Below are positions 31,370 through 42,634 of a stretch of DNA of 64,000 bases, in pieces; the stretch's first letter is position 1, and each line of letters opens with the position of its first letter. Below the pieces are notes generated by a model. It worked only from the letters and a program-made list of their open reading frames with translations. It had not been told where the DNA came from and did no database searches. Source of the stretch: Sternotherus odoratus (Eukaryota; Chordata; Testudines; Kinosternidae); contig JAVMKO010000003.1 in the NCBI GenBank assembly GCA_032164245.1, positions 65,170,390 to 65,234,389 on the forward strand, written 5' to 3'. Position numbers and translations under genes: made by a program.

Positions 31370-32060
31370 TCTCCCTCCCCACAGGCTGCCTCCGCTTGTG
31401 GGTGCCCAGCCCGAGGCCCGGGAAGGGACCTGAGCGACACTCCCACGCGGAAAGCTCGGCCCCTGTGTAAGATGCATCCCGGCGGGCGGGCCTGCTTTGC
31501 AAATGCCCGCCGGGCAGCCAGGCCGGGCTCTGCTTCCCGGGAGCCTCGCAGCGAAGCGGGGCTGGCGGGGCGCATCCTCCTCCCGCCGCTGGGAGCTGGG
31601 CCCGGCCCTGCACACGCCGAAGGGGGGCTGGCGTGGACGCAGCAGCGAGTTCCCCGGCGCCGGCCCCGCCCCGCTCTCTGCGCAGCGCCTCGGCGGCGGG
31701 ACTGGAAAGGGGCCGGAGACTAGCGGGGCCGGGCCGCAGCGTCCGGGGGACACAGGTAACAGCGGCCCCTCCCGGGGCCCCCGGCCGGCGGGGTCGTGCC
31801 CGGGCCGCGTCTCGCTGCGGGTGGAGCTGCCGGGGCCTGCAGGGAGCGCGGCCCGAGCGGAGCCTGGGACCTTCCCGCTCACAGTCGGCGGGGCCGGTTC
31901 TGCGGAGCTCGGCCCGGCCCCGGCAGACACGGGAGTTTCCCTGGCTCCGCAGTGGCGGCCCTGCTGGAACCGAGCGCGGCCTGGTCCCGCTGCGGGCCCG
32001 GAGCTAAGCGCGGGAAGAGCTGGGGGTGGGCGACGGTCTGGGTTGGGCACCTCGCCTTCC
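31370..32060. promoter_or_regulatory. MTRES1: CpG island and probable promoter of MTRES1
   Basis: Dense CG dinucleotides and GC boxes (GGGGCGG-type) over about 700 bases, bounded by AT-rich DNA. It lies 3.5 kb upstream of the first coding exon on the correct strand, and human MTRES1 also starts in an island. No TATA box is seen. A convincing donor inside it suggests exon 1 (next entry). Long open frames on both strands here are composition artefacts. Confidence 0.75.
31690..31755 (+). other. MTRES1: Proposed non-coding exon 1 of MTRES1
   Basis: GGGGGACACAG followed by GTAACA at 31756 is the best plus-strand donor in the island. The coding exon at 35284 begins directly after an acceptor with only eight untranslated bases, so a 5' non-coding exon is required. 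The start point is a guess. Confidence 0.45.
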
Positions 32061-32317
32061 TTTGCTTTCCAGGCAGGGGGCCGGGTGTCCCCAGGGCTGG
32101 GCGGATGGTCGGAAGAAAAGCTCGGTGGGAACTAAACTGCAGCCAGGGGGATGGTTGTAATGTAGAGGGTCAGCATGTCCCGCAAGGTTAGTCCTGAGCA
32201 GCATGCCAGGGAGAGGGAGTCTGCTTAACCGTAAGACATGATTTGGGCAGGAAAAAAACAAGTTTAAAAAAGTTAATCTCTTCCCCATCAACAGGCCTGG
32301 CTCCTTAGCAGCGTGGC

Positions 32318-32577
32318 CTTGATCCAGACGGGGATCTTGGAGTGCGCTCACAACTCAGCACATAAAACTTAAAATCCATTTTCACTTCTCTTGTTCTTGC
32401 TAGTGTCTGCTCTTCTTCTGGTAGGGGATCAATAAATATATTGCAGCAGGAAAAAGCATTTCTCTTGAAAATGCTTCAGGAATATTAAAGGTCTGGTTAG
32501 GAGAAGCAGCAGTTTCTCATCTACTGGCTCTGCAGTCTGAGCACAAGGTGAATTCAGGAACTCCTATGTCTGATGAA
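32318..32577 (+). repeat. Duplicated segment, copy 1 (A1-B1)
   Basis: A1 (32318-32394, CTTGATCCAGACGGGGATCT..CATTTTCACTTCTCTTG) is followed at once by B1 (to 32577, GCAGCAGGAAAAAGCATTTC..AATTCAGGAACTCC). Both recur in the same order at 32668-32743 and 34317-34500. B1 has an in-frame stop and a shift compared with B2 and runs into a Penelope tail motif (TGATGAAGTGGGTTTTAGCC) at 32571. Confidence 0.75.
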
Positions 32578-32667
32578 GTGGGTTTTAGCCCATGAAAGCT
32601 TATGCCCTAGGATCAGAATTAGTAAATGTACATAGCTCTGTACACACTGCATTTAGCACAGTGTGGT

Positions 32668-32743
32668 CTTGATCCTGACTAGGAATTTGGAGTGTGCTCA
32701 CAACACAGTACATAAAACTTAAAATCCATTTTCACTTCTCTTG
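32668..32743 (+). repeat. Duplicated segment, copy 2 part A2
   Basis: About 87% identical by eye to 32318-32394. Its continuation B2 is found 1.57 kb away at 34317, separated by inserted repeats. Confidence 0.7.
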
Positions 32744-32748
32744 GTATA

Positions 32749-33699
32749 AGTACAGGAACTCCTCACTTAAAGTCGCCCTGGTTAACACTGTCGATGTTAA
32801 GTTGCTGATCAGTTATGGAACATACTCATTTAAAGTTGTGCAATACTCCCTTATAAAGTTGTTTGGCAACAGCCTGTTTTGACCACTTCGTGCGGAAAGA
32901 GCAGCCCGTTGGAGCTACCTGGTAGTGGCTTGGAACCAGACTGGACCGGAGCTGCCCACTCCTCTAAACCCCCATATCAGTTGCCCGCTCCTCTAAGTTC
33001 CCTGTGTGGCAGCCACCCAGCAGGTTATCAATTGCTGGCAGTTCAGTTGGCCTCCCCCAACTGTCATGTGCTGCTTCTGCCCTCTGCCTTGGAGCTATTC
33101 CCAGGAGCCTCCTGCTTGCTGTGGGGAGAGGCGGGGAAGGGAGGGACTAATGTCAGGGTGTCTTCCTCCCCCCTGCTCCTGCACCCCGCCTACTCCTTTT
33201 CCATACAGAGCTGGGTGGGATAGGGATGGAGAGAGACACAGAGAGCTTGGACCAGTAGCTGCTGTCTCAACATCCTTATTCACTTAAAAAGACAATGTAC
33301 TTAAGAGTGGGGTCAGCATACTTAAAGGGGCAATGTGCATTTCTCTCTCACACATAGTGTGTGTCTCTGTCTCTGTCTGCCATGCTGCCTTGTAGAGTGT
33401 GAGGCTACATTAACAACAGTGTGTTAATCATTGAGGGCTCAGCCAAATGTTAGTTCATCATTTAGCAGTAAGGTATTCCCTAGGAAATATCCCATTCTAT
33501 AACTTCACCACTTCAACCAAGCTTCACAATCATCATCACTGTGTACAGTATTAAGTTGTTTGTTTAAAATGTATACTGTGTGTGTATATGTATAGTTTTG
33601 TTGTGTGGTGAAAAAAAAAATCCTTGGAACCTAACCCCCCCATTTATATTAATTCTTATGGTGAAATTGGATTCGCTTAACATCGTTTCGCTTAAAGTT
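32749..33699 (+). mobile_element. hAT-like DNA transposon remnant, right end lost
   Basis: Starts ACAGGAACTCCTCACTTAAAGTCG and near its right side has ATTCGCTTAACATCGTTTCGC, a pair of ends I know from a dispersed reptile DNA transposon whose two ends are complementary (CTCACTTAA-type). The right terminal repeat is cut by the CR1 junction at about 33700. The middle is GC rich and non-coding. Confidence 0.6.
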
Positions 33700-34025
33700 G
33701 CTTTCGACTACCTGAAGGGGGGTTTCAAAGAGGATGGATCTAGACTATTCTCAGTGGTAGCAGATGACAGAACAAGGATTAATGGTCTCAAGTTGCAGTG
33801 GGGGAGGTTTAGGTTGGATATCAGGAAAAACTTTTTCACAAGAAGGTTGATGAAGCACTGGAATGGGTTACCTAGGGAGGTGGTGGAATCTCCTTCCTTA
33901 GAGGTTTTTAAGGTCAGGTTTGATAAAGCCCTGACTGAGATGACTTAGTTGGGGATTGGTCCTGCTTTGAACAGGAGGTTGGACAAGATGACCTCCTAAG
34001 GTCCCTTCCAACCCTGATATTCTAT
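33700..34025 (+). mobile_element. CR1 LINE 3' end
   Basis: Translation gives [40 protein letters not shown] and DKAL, then the CR1 3'UTR GGACAAGATGACCTCC..CCTTCCAACCCTGATATTCTATG. A Harbinger MITE is inserted in its ATTCTATG tail. Confidence 0.88.
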
Positions 34026-34300
34026 GGCTTGGTCTACACTGAGGAAGGGTTTGACCTAAGATACGCAACTTCCGTAGCTGAAGTTGGTGCCTGTTAGGTC
34101 GACTTACCTGCCATCCTCGCAGCAGTCGGCAGTGGGCTCCCCCATTGACTCCAGCTTGCGCCTTTTGGTGAGCTGGAGTTCTGGAGTTGACGGGAGTGCC
34201 TTTGGCGATTGATTTATTGCATCTTGATGAGACACGATAAATCGATAGCCAATAGATCGATCACTACCTGCTGATCTAGCGGGTAGTGAAGACATATCCT
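34026..34300 (+). mobile_element. Harbinger-type MITE
   Basis: Ends GGCTTGGTCTACACTGAGG and GGTAGTGAAGACATATCC. Interior (GACCTAAGATACGCAACTTC, GGTCGACTTACCTGCC, ATTGATTTATTGC) as at 8238-8506. Inserted into the CR1 tail so that CTATG stands on both sides. Confidence 0.75.
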
Positions 34301-34316
34301 ATGATTCTAAAGGATT

Positions 34317-34500
34317 GTTCTTGCTAATGTCTGCCCTTCTAGTAGGGGATGAATACATACATTGCAGCAGGAAAGAACATTCTCTTGAAGATGCTTCAGG
34401 AATATTAAAGGTCTGGTTAGGAGAAGGAGCATTTTCTCATCTCCTGGCTCTGCAGTCTGAGCACAAGGTGAATTCAGGAACTCCTACATCTGATTGAAAC
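34317..34500 (+). repeat. Duplicated segment, copy 2 part B2, with coding-like frame
   Basis: Matches B1 (32387-32577) closely. Here one frame is open for about 55 codons, with VGDEYIHCSRKEHSLEDASG and ILKVWLGEGAFSHLLALQSE, and it looks like a real protein fragment, although I cannot name the parent. It may be a retrocopied or transduced exon piece. Followed directly by Penelope sequence. Confidence 0.5.
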
Positions 34501-34945
34501 TTTTGAAACAGAAAAACTTCCGAAACAGACTCCAACGAGAAACTGAGGAACTGGAATTAATTTTCAAATTGGACACAGTTAACCAGGGGGTTAACAGAAC
34601 TTCAGATTGGTTCTCTCATTACAGTAATTGATTGCATTTCCTGAGTTAATTTCACTGACAACAGATCTCCATTTCAAAAGGTGTTTTTTTTCTCCTACTG
34701 ATAATGGACTATCTACATTTAACAGCCCTCTTAGAATTGGTATGCTAATGCACAATTTTTTTTTCTTTTTCTTTCTTTCTGTATGTATAAATGCATTTTA
34801 CTTCTGTTCCATTCTATGCATCGGATGAAGTGAGCTATAGCTCACGAAAGCTTATGCTGAAATAAACTAGTTAGTCTCTAGGGTGCTATAAGTATTCCTG
34901 GCTTTCTTTACGGATACAGACTAACACGGCTGCTATTCTTCAACC
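34497..34945 (+). mobile_element. Penelope-like fragment, 3' end
   Basis: Begins in the ACAGAAAAACTTCCGAAACA block after the GIY-YIG domain (compare 12226) and ends with GATGAAGTGAGCTATAGCTC, AAAGCTTATGCTGAAATAAA and CAGACTAACACGGCTGC. No intact domain remains. Confidence 0.8.
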
Positions 34946-35283
34946 TGTAAAAAGAGAGTTATATATAGAGTATTGCACTTGAATTTCTATTGCTAATTTT
35001 CAGTGTAACATGCTGCCTATTTATAATGGGGAACTAAATATGAAAAATACAGATTATGAATAGGAAACTTACCTACCCTGATATGAGAAGAAAGAACATT
35101 TCACAGAAAGATACAATAAATCCTTATGGTTGCAAAAGGAACTATGTCATTATTACAAAAAGGGAAAAGAGGTGCTGTTTTTAGTAGTCACTACTATAAA
35201 TATGCTGTTTGCTGACCAATTTTTTTAATACTAAAAAAATGCAAAGAGTACCAAACAAAATTGAATCTGTCTCTTTATTTCAG
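34946..35283. other. MTRES1 intron end; nothing further seen
   Basis: AT-rich, ending in the acceptor for the first coding exon. Confidence 0.4.
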
Positions 35284-35291
35284 GGTATGCT

Positions 35292-35716
35292 ATGACTGGT
35301 TTCAGACTGCCCGTCACTGCCTTTAGAAAATTAAATATCTGGCTTGGAGTCTGGGAGAAATTCCCCTCTAATAAACTCTGCGTGTCCTGGAGGAGATGTA
35401 TATACACTAGCCACCAATCCAGTATAATAAACTACAGAAAACACTTCAGCATTTCTCCTGTGACACATGATGTATTTTTAAGACCACCTTCACAGTGTAT
35501 TTCAGTGCCTTGTGTACGACTTAAAAGTTCTAGAAAGAAAAAACAAACCCTGCAAGAGGAGGATGAGGATGAAGATGAAGATGAAGAGAGAAGTGATTCA
35601 GAAGATGAATTTGAAAATGACCCCAATATAGTGAAAGATTACAAGGATCTTAACAAAGTAGTCCAGTCTTTTCGTTATGATATAATAATGAAAACTGGTC
35701 TAGATATTGCAAGAAA
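35292..35716 (+). CDS. MTRES1: MTRES1 coding exon 1: mitochondrial presequence and acidic region
   Basis: MTRES1 (C6orf203) is a mitochondrial RNA-binding protein that supports mitochondrial transcription and rescue of stalled translation. Three coding exons join to 224 residues (human about 240). This exon follows TTTATTTCAG (to 35283). ATG 35292 gives a basic, Ser-rich, acid-poor N-terminus fit for a mitochondrial presequence. An EEDEDEDEDEE stretch (residues 89-109) is followed by DPNIVKDYKDLNKVVQSFRY, the start of the S4-type RNA-binding domain (from about residue 127). The exon ends with two bases of a codon before GTAAGT (35717). Confidence 0.95.
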
Positions 35717-37620
35717 GTAAGTATGAAAGGTTTATATAGCTTACTGAGAAATTGTCATATAGCAAATAGATAAATGTTCTTTTGATGTCCTTTTTCTTGT
35801 TGAAGTAACTTAGTGAAACTTTTTTTAAAATTTAATCACAAGTCCATATTTATCTTTGGAGGTATATTGTTACTTTGTCTCTTGTAATCTGTTTTTTCCC
35901 AGAATTCTGCTACTTATCACTGTCTGCAATATTAAGACTACTTAAAGAGATAGTGATAATTTTAATCAATCTCTAGCATTTATGCTTTTAACTTTTGACT
36001 TAAAACGAAGGAGCTTGAATAGAGAAGCTTCTGCTAGTCGGTGGAAGGATTTTAAAAAAATTCGTTAGATTGACTAGAAGAAAGAGTTTAACCCAATTCT
36101 ACAATATATGTAAACCTGCCACACCTGCCTCCACCAGATATACATAAGCCTTATTAACAAGTCCATCACAATGTATAACCCATGCAACCTACAGAGGATT
36201 TAAGAAGCCTGTTAGTTAAAATACATTAATATGATTTGAAGCTGATATCCAAAGACAACATTCTTAAGTTTAAAATGACTGGTGGCATACAAAAGGGGTG
36301 TTAACTGTTATAAACACTCTTAAACTGCCCTGGTACCTGTGGTATAGATCAGTTATGACTGATTTTTTATTCAGCATTTATAAAAAAATATATCCTTGAT
36401 TTCAAGCCTAAGTCAATATTTAAATAATCCTCACACAAATATATGTATGCTTTATACAAAAATTCTCCTTCTGGACCACACTTTGCAGGTGAACTGTGTT
36501 TTTGCCTGTCTGTTAGGAAACAATTGCACTTGTTTACTGTGCACTGTAAACATCACCCTATAAAGCAAACATTTTATTTTATTTTAGCAAAGTGGAAGAT
36601 GCATTCTATAATGGTGAACTCAGGCTGAATGGAGAGAAACTGTGGAAGAAAAGCAGAACTGTAAGGCTTTTAAAGAAACATCTTAATTTAATATAATACA
36701 ATCATAACTAAAGCTGACATTTTCTCTTCCCTCCTATTCTGATAGCACTCATGCAGGCATTATAAGAGGGTGTAAAACAATGAGTTATCCTGCATATAAC
36801 ATGTGAGCTGCTATACCTGGGGTTAAAAGATAACACTATGTAAAAAATGGAGACTTATGTAAGGAGACATAATGTCCAGGTTTCATGAAGTTTCTAAGTA
36901 TATCTAGTTTAACTGGGGAATGGGTGAATCAAAAAAAGTTACTGTATGTCTACTCCTCCATCTTGACAGAGCTAGTAGAAGTAGTTCTGTAAACTGAGGA
37001 GTACAGCTTATTCTTTTCCCTTCCTGAAAGGAATTGAGAGGAATTGCACCCCCCAGAAGACTTTGCCAGAGATATGTGGGAGGAGGGCACTTGTAGCTGC
37101 ATTAAACAGGCTTATTGATTCTTAATTAACCCCCATAAATGTTTGGGGTTTTTTGGTAGTCCCTGCAGCCTATCCACTATTAAGGTCACATGGGTTAGTG
37201 TACCTACTTAGAGAAAAAGATAATTTTAAAAATATTGTTACAGAAAATGAGGTAGGAGAAGATCCATACATTTATCATTACTTCCTACTCAGACTTCATT
37301 CCTTCTTAAGAGTTTCACTGACACTTTCTCCCAGTATTAAATAACTCCTATCTGCTTTCTTATCAGGAAGCATCAATTAAAGGAATTGTTCCTGTTCAAA
37401 TTCTCTTTCAGGATATCATTCTTTATAAGCCCCAATCTCTGAATGTTCTTATTTGTGGCAACTGTACCCTCTCTGTTCTGAAGTCCTTAAAATCCACTTC
37501 TGCATCACTGCCTGTAGTGAATTTGGGTTTTTTTGGTTGCTCCCTTTCCTTAACCTTTGTCTAGTTGTCTTTCAGTTCTTCCAATATGAGCTATTTGGTG
37601 CAGGGACTAATGCATTTTGA
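35717..37620. other. MTRES1 introns; no repeat recognised outside the exon
   Basis: AT-rich intronic sequence on both sides of the 73-bp exon. Confidence 0.4.
36588..36660 (+). CDS. MTRES1: MTRES1 coding exon 2: S4 domain core
   Basis: 73 bases between ATTTTAG and GTAAGG. With the two carried bases it encodes NKVEDAFYNGELRLNGEKLW, then KKSRT, the S4 domain core, nearly identical to the human protein. It leaves the frame in phase 0. Confidence 0.95.
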
Positions 37621-38605
37621 ATGCCTGGAAATTATCCATCATATAGCCAATGTGATATGGCCATGAAAAAAGCGAATGCGGTTTTGGGATGCATCAGGCG
37701 AGGTATTTCCAGTAGAGATGAGATGTTAGTACCATTATACAAGGCACTGGTGAGACCTCATCTGGAATACTGTGTGCAGTTCTGGTCTCCCCTATTTAAG
37801 AAGGATGAATTCAAACTGAAACAGGTTCAGAGAATGGCTATTAGGATGATCCGAGGAATTTAAAACTTGTCTTATGAAAGGAGACTCAAGCTTAGCTTGT
37901 TTAGCCTAACAAAAAGAAGGCTAAGGGAAGATATGATTGCTCTCTATAAATATATCAGAGGGATAAATACCATTTATTTAAGCTCCAATGTGGACACAAG
38001 AACAAATGGATATAAACTGGCCATCAGGAAGTTTAGACTTGAAATTAGACGAAGGTTTCTAACCATCAGAGGAGTGAAGTTCTGGAACAGCCTTCCAAGG
38101 GAAGCAGTGGGGACAAAACACCCATCAGGCTTCAAGATTAAGCTTGATAAATTTATGGAGGAGAGGGTGTGATGGGATAACATAATTTTGGCAATTACTT
38201 GATCCTTGACTATTCGTGGTAGATGGGCCTGCTGGCCTGTGGTGGGATGTTGGATGGGGTGGGATCTGAATTACTACAGGGAATTCTTTGCTGGGTGTCT
38301 GGCTTGTGAGTCTTGCCCACATGCTCAGGGTTTAGCTGATGGCCATATTTGGGGTCGGGGATGAATTTTCCTCCAGGGCAGATCAGTAGCGGCCCTGGAG
38401 GTTTTTCGCCTTCCTCTGCAGCGTGGGACACAGGTCACTTGCTGGAGGATTCTCTGCACCTTGAAGTCTTTAAACCATGATTGGTGGACTTCAGTATCTC
38501 AGACACAGGTGAGAGGTTTATTGCAGGAGTGGGTGGGTGAGATTCTGTGGCCTGCGTTATGCAGGAAGTCAGACTAGATGATCATAATGGTCCCTTCTGA
38601 CCTTA
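37621..38605 (+). mobile_element. CR1 LINE 3' end in MTRES1 intron
   Basis: Two adjoining frames give AMKKANAVLGCIRRGISSRD, PLYKALVRPHLEYCVQFWSP, KQVQRMAIRMIRG and, after one TAA, SYERRLKLSLFSLTKRRLRE and FWNSLPREAVG, the C-terminal end of CR1 reverse transcriptase. The 3'UTR ends GGTCCCTTCTGACCTTAAAG and TCTATGATTCTAT. A single stop (37861) breaks the retained part. Confidence 0.92.
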
Positions 38606-39053
38606 AAGTCTATGATTCTATATAATGGTAGCATTATAGATGGCTTCTTTTTGGCAAACCCTGCTGTAGACTTGCTTGTCTTGCTTTTTTCCCACCCTTT
38701 TTGTCTCTATAAGTCATCACAGAACCATCACAACTTTTTCCTCACTTGCAACACTTCATTTGTAGTTTCTACGGACTTGATATTATGGGTCTTGCAATAC
38801 AAAGACTATAGTTAAGGGTGTGTCAGAGTTTTCTGTTGTACAAGGTCTGTACTTCAGTATCTCACCATTTTTTATAAGCATGCCTGGTTTGCTCTGGGGA
38901 TGAATTGGGTTTGGGCAGTAAAGGAGTCTGACTGTAGCAGCCTTGTCTCATTTGTTGCAGGAGTTGGGAGGTTGTAGTGAATAAGGCAGAGGACTGCAGG
39001 AAGGGAGAGGATGGTCTTGTGGTTAGGGGAGTTGAATATCATCCTTGAGGCTC
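38606..39053. other. MTRES1 intron; nothing recognised
   Basis: Unique-looking intronic sequence. Confidence 0.35.
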
Positions 39054-39332
39054 AGGGTATGTCTACATTATAGTGGCTACAATAGGATAGCTATGGTGAT
39101 GCAGCTGTAGCGTACACTTCCTGTATTGATGGAAAGGGATTTTCTGTTGATGTAGGTAATCCACTTCTCTGAGAGGTGGTAGCTAGGTCAATAAAAGAAT
39201 TCTTCCATCAATTTAGTTGATTCTACAGTGGGAGTTAGGTCAACCTACCTGCCATGTAGGTGTGAAATTTTTCACAGACTTGAGTGATGTAGTTAAGTTC
39301 ATTTAAGCTTTAGGTGTAGACTGGCCTTAGAC
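39054..39332. mobile_element. Harbinger-type MITE in MTRES1 intron
   Basis: Ends GGGTATGTCTACATTATAG and, in reverse complement, GGCCAGTCTACACCTAAAG, with a TCA left flank and a TTA right flank. GTAGGTTGACCTAAC-type sub-terminal blocks are typical of the family. Non-coding. Confidence 0.7.
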
Positions 39333-40941
39333 CCTGCCTCTGTGACCAAGCTCTTATGTGACACTGGGCAAATCATCTACATCAAATTTTCACAGGTAGT
39401 CACTTATGCATGTAATTAAATTCTATCTTATCCTGCATACACACAAGGGAGTCTAATTAAAGTTGCATGGGCAATGTTCATTCTAGCATTTCCTAACTTG
39501 AGAGTGGTTGATTTTGCAACCTTTTAACCCCTAACTTTTTATTTATTTTTTTCATGGTTTAAAGTTGCTCTCATCAATAAAATTAATATTGAAACTAAAT
39601 TTTTCATTTGTGAGGATCATCAAGAGTTGTGATGTTCTGAGTAAACAGACTCTGCTTGACACAGATACAGTCATCTTGTGTCTTTGTTAAGGTTTACCAG
39701 TTCTTCTGCTTGAAGTCAAATAGGAATTTGGATTTATACTTCATTATTAAGTTACCTAGAAAATGTCTGCTAAAGTTGCTTCTGGCTGGGCTTATTACCC
39801 AACCCACAAGCTCACTGATTGAAGTTGAGAGAGTTCTTTATGATTCTACTTACCTCTCTGCCTCATTTTTCTCCATCTGTAAAATGGAGAAACAATACAC
39901 CTAATGGTGGAATTGTTAGGCATAACTTAATCACATTATAATTTTGTACAAGTTATACAAAGTGTTTGAGTATTGAGACTTTTCTCATATATGTGTAATC
40001 TTCCCCAAATTCACTACATTAAAAACAAAATATAGGCTTTCCTTTGCATGATGGGAGTTGTCCCATAGTGGTAGCCTACTAGAGGCTGGCAAATAAAAAA
40101 ATGCAAAGAACTGTTGGGGCTCTTTCTCTTTAATGTGGCAGTGGTACTGCTGTTTGGTTATTTACTGAACCATAAGCATACATATAGTGCTTCAGTCAAA
40201 TAAGACAAGTCTCTGCTCCTAGAAGCCTATCATATTGGTTAGGCATCACATAGAGAAGTGGAGAAGCAACAGCAGTCACGGGCTGGTATAAGGAAAGATT
40301 ATGGTTACAGTGTTTGAAGTCATGAGATTGTATACAACATGCACACTAGCTGCTGTATGTTTTTTGAGGGGTGAGAGTAGGCACAGAAGATTGGAGGGGG
40401 GTTGTAGCTTTGGAAGGCTATCTAAAGGTGGATTTTGAAAGAGGGAGAGTGGGCAGAGAGGGAAGTTGGGTAATAATGGAAGCTTGGGGGCTGATCCATG
40501 TATAGGATAAGAGTGGAATGAGGACAGAGAGAGTAAGGAGGCTTGCAGAGTTGGGGACTTCAAAGGCCTATGTGGGAGTAGTGGGAGAAGAGATGGAATT
40601 AGGGGCTGAATTTTGAAGGTGGTAATAAGAAGTTGGACTATCATTCAATTGCATTTACAATACATAAAAATTAAAAAACAAAACAATTAGATGGAAATAA
40701 CAGCCAGGGTGGCGCTGTGGTGGAAAGGTTCACAGGGATTCAGTCCTCATCACTCACTTACAGGCTTGCATTAGAGGAACATGGCTGCTATACTGTAGAC
40801 ATGGCTTATAGAACCATTGTAATAACTTCTCTATATGATAAGAATAATCAGTATGGAAAGAGGACAGTTAAATTGCACATAAACTTAAGGGTTATTTTCC
40901 GCAAATGAATGTTAATTATCTCTCTCTGCCTCTATTTTCAG
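39333..40941. other. MTRES1 intron; no gene or repeat recognised
   Basis: AT-rich, with a purine-rich stretch at 40370-40620 whose reverse strand gives a spurious Pro/Leu/Ser-rich frame. Confidence 0.35.
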
Positions 40942-41118
40942 GTGAAAGTTGGTGACACACTGGATCTCATAGTAGGGGAGGATAAAGAAACAGAAACTGC
41001 TGTAGTTATGCGAGTTGTCTTTAAAAAAACATTAGAAAAGACAGAAAGTGAAAAATACAGAGTGGTTTTGCGGCGCTGGAAAAATTTAAAAGTGCCCAAG
41101 CAGGATGTATTTAAGTGA
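40942..41118 (+). CDS. MTRES1: MTRES1 last coding exon: S4 domain C-terminal part
   Basis: Starts after CTATTTTCAG with VKVGDTLDLIVGEDKETETA, then VVMRVVFKKTLEKTESEKYR and VVLRRWKNLKVPKQDVFK before TGA at 41116. The S4 beta strands and the basic C-terminal end are conserved with the human protein. The frame runs open upstream to 40909, but that part is intron. Confidence 0.95.
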   Translation: MKVGDTLDLIVGEDKETETAVVMRVVFKKTLEKTESEKYRVVLRRWKNLKVPKQDVFK

Positions 41119-41970
41119 CAAGGATTTGCATATGGCAGCATGAGACCCCTTGTGGAAAACCATTTCATTGTTCCCAAATACAAATTTTGGTTAAACAAAA
41201 TTATTGCACCTTTTTAAGGGCTTGTGATAGAATGTTACTTCCTTGCCATATGCACCATTCATATCTTGTGATAATCTGTCAGTTTACTCTGTCTATTCAT
41301 TTTTGTTTCATGGTAATTTGGAAAAAGCTTTATTTCCAGACAGTTCTTCCCTAAAGAAGATATATATTTCATAATGGTTGGGTAAAGGCTCGATAGATAG
41401 TTGTCTCTGATTTTGTTAATCAAAATGACTATGTTGAAACTAAGGCTGGTCTCATAACAAGTGGAAGAATGTTTCTGGTTGTGAGACTTTTTACTTAATT
41501 TTCTAACCTTGTACCTGGGATTCATCATCCTAGAGCAACACCACTTTCTGAGATCTAAAAACCCAAAGAAGGGAGACAGGATGACTTAATAGCTTTTTCT
41601 CTCTTATGATCACAGATTTGAATCTGATTCAGTTGATAGTAACAGAGTCACTACCATCTGATTCTTGTCAGTTGCCTGTGAAATGTGTTGGTGGTCGTAT
41701 CCATATTACTACTGGCCAGTTTGGCTATTTCAGAATGAACAGGAATGGCTGAGGAGAAACTGATGTCATAACTGTGAGGCATGTTGGAAGATCAGGAAGA
41801 GGGAGCTTACACTACTATCACTTTATATTGTATAGTAGCTGTGCAGAACATGCCCTCAATTAATGTAATATTAAATAAAGAGTACTTAATGCTTAAACTG
41901 GGAGTTAGTTGTACAATGTTCCTCTAAGATCTCTATAAGGATGACAATAAAAAGGAAAAAAAAATTGCTA
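41119..41970 (+). other. MTRES1: MTRES1 3' untranslated region
   Basis: AT-rich sequence after the stop. Two AATAAA signals lie near its end: 41874-41879, and 41946-41951 just before an A-rich stretch. Which one is used cannot be told from sequence alone. Confidence 0.6.
41874..41879 (+). terminator. MTRES1: AATAAA, probable MTRES1 polyadenylation signal
   Basis: Consensus hexamer about 755 bases after the stop codon; a second lies at 41946-41951. Confidence 0.55.
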
Positions 41971-42634
41971 AAAATCTCATGTCTATCTTTCTTCGCGCAA
42001 ACTCTTAGTGAGAAATGCTTCATTTAATGACAGTCGTACATAATCACAGACATACTGTTGCTATTATATTAAATACAAAATCATTCTCATCTTAAGTGAA
42101 AAAAAAATAATTGAAAAGGAAGTTTTCTTATCCTTAAAGGTTGGGGCACGTCTCTCATTTCTTTATCAATGGTGTAGAGTGCAGGATCTAGCCCTCCAGA
42201 TTCAAATTCTTCATTAACACAAGAGTGAAAGTGCACTGGATGGCAGTAGCATTGCTGTAAAAGAAAATAGTGTATGACCTAGAGTAATTTATCATAGCTT
42301 TTTCTAAAAGGAAATAATCTGATATTTAATTAATAACCTAGTTATTTCCCCCCTTTCAATAAACTGTAGAGCTACACTGACATAGTATCTCTGAGTCTGC
42401 TGTTTCTTAGTAGAAATGGGAAAGGAGGTAGGATAAATGAGATAATGCAGCATTGTTTAGAACTGAATAGGAGCCAGATATTGAAAGGTATTGTGGTGCT
42501 TAAAGATGCACACAGGTGCTTCTGAAAATCCCACTAGACTCCCAGGTGCCTATTCCAATTGAACAATTTTTTTTTATAAATATAAGGAAGCACTTGATGT
42601 CTGAATGAAAAGCAGTTGGAGGGACCTGCTCTAA
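41971..42634. other. Intergenic between MTRES1 and BEND3; nothing recognised
   Basis: AT-rich sequence up to the Harbinger element. Confidence 0.35.

Noticed and set aside
31325..32191. Several 120-240 codon frames on both strands in the MTRES1 island
   Set aside because: Composition-driven frames on both strands, no recognisable motif or splice support.
35432..35626. Minus-strand frame rich in Ser and Leu
   Set aside because: Antisense shadow of the acidic GAT/GAG run of MTRES1.
40276..40644. 122-codon minus-strand frame in MTRES1 intron
   Set aside because: Pro/Leu/Ser-rich translation of a purine-rich stretch; no conserved motif.
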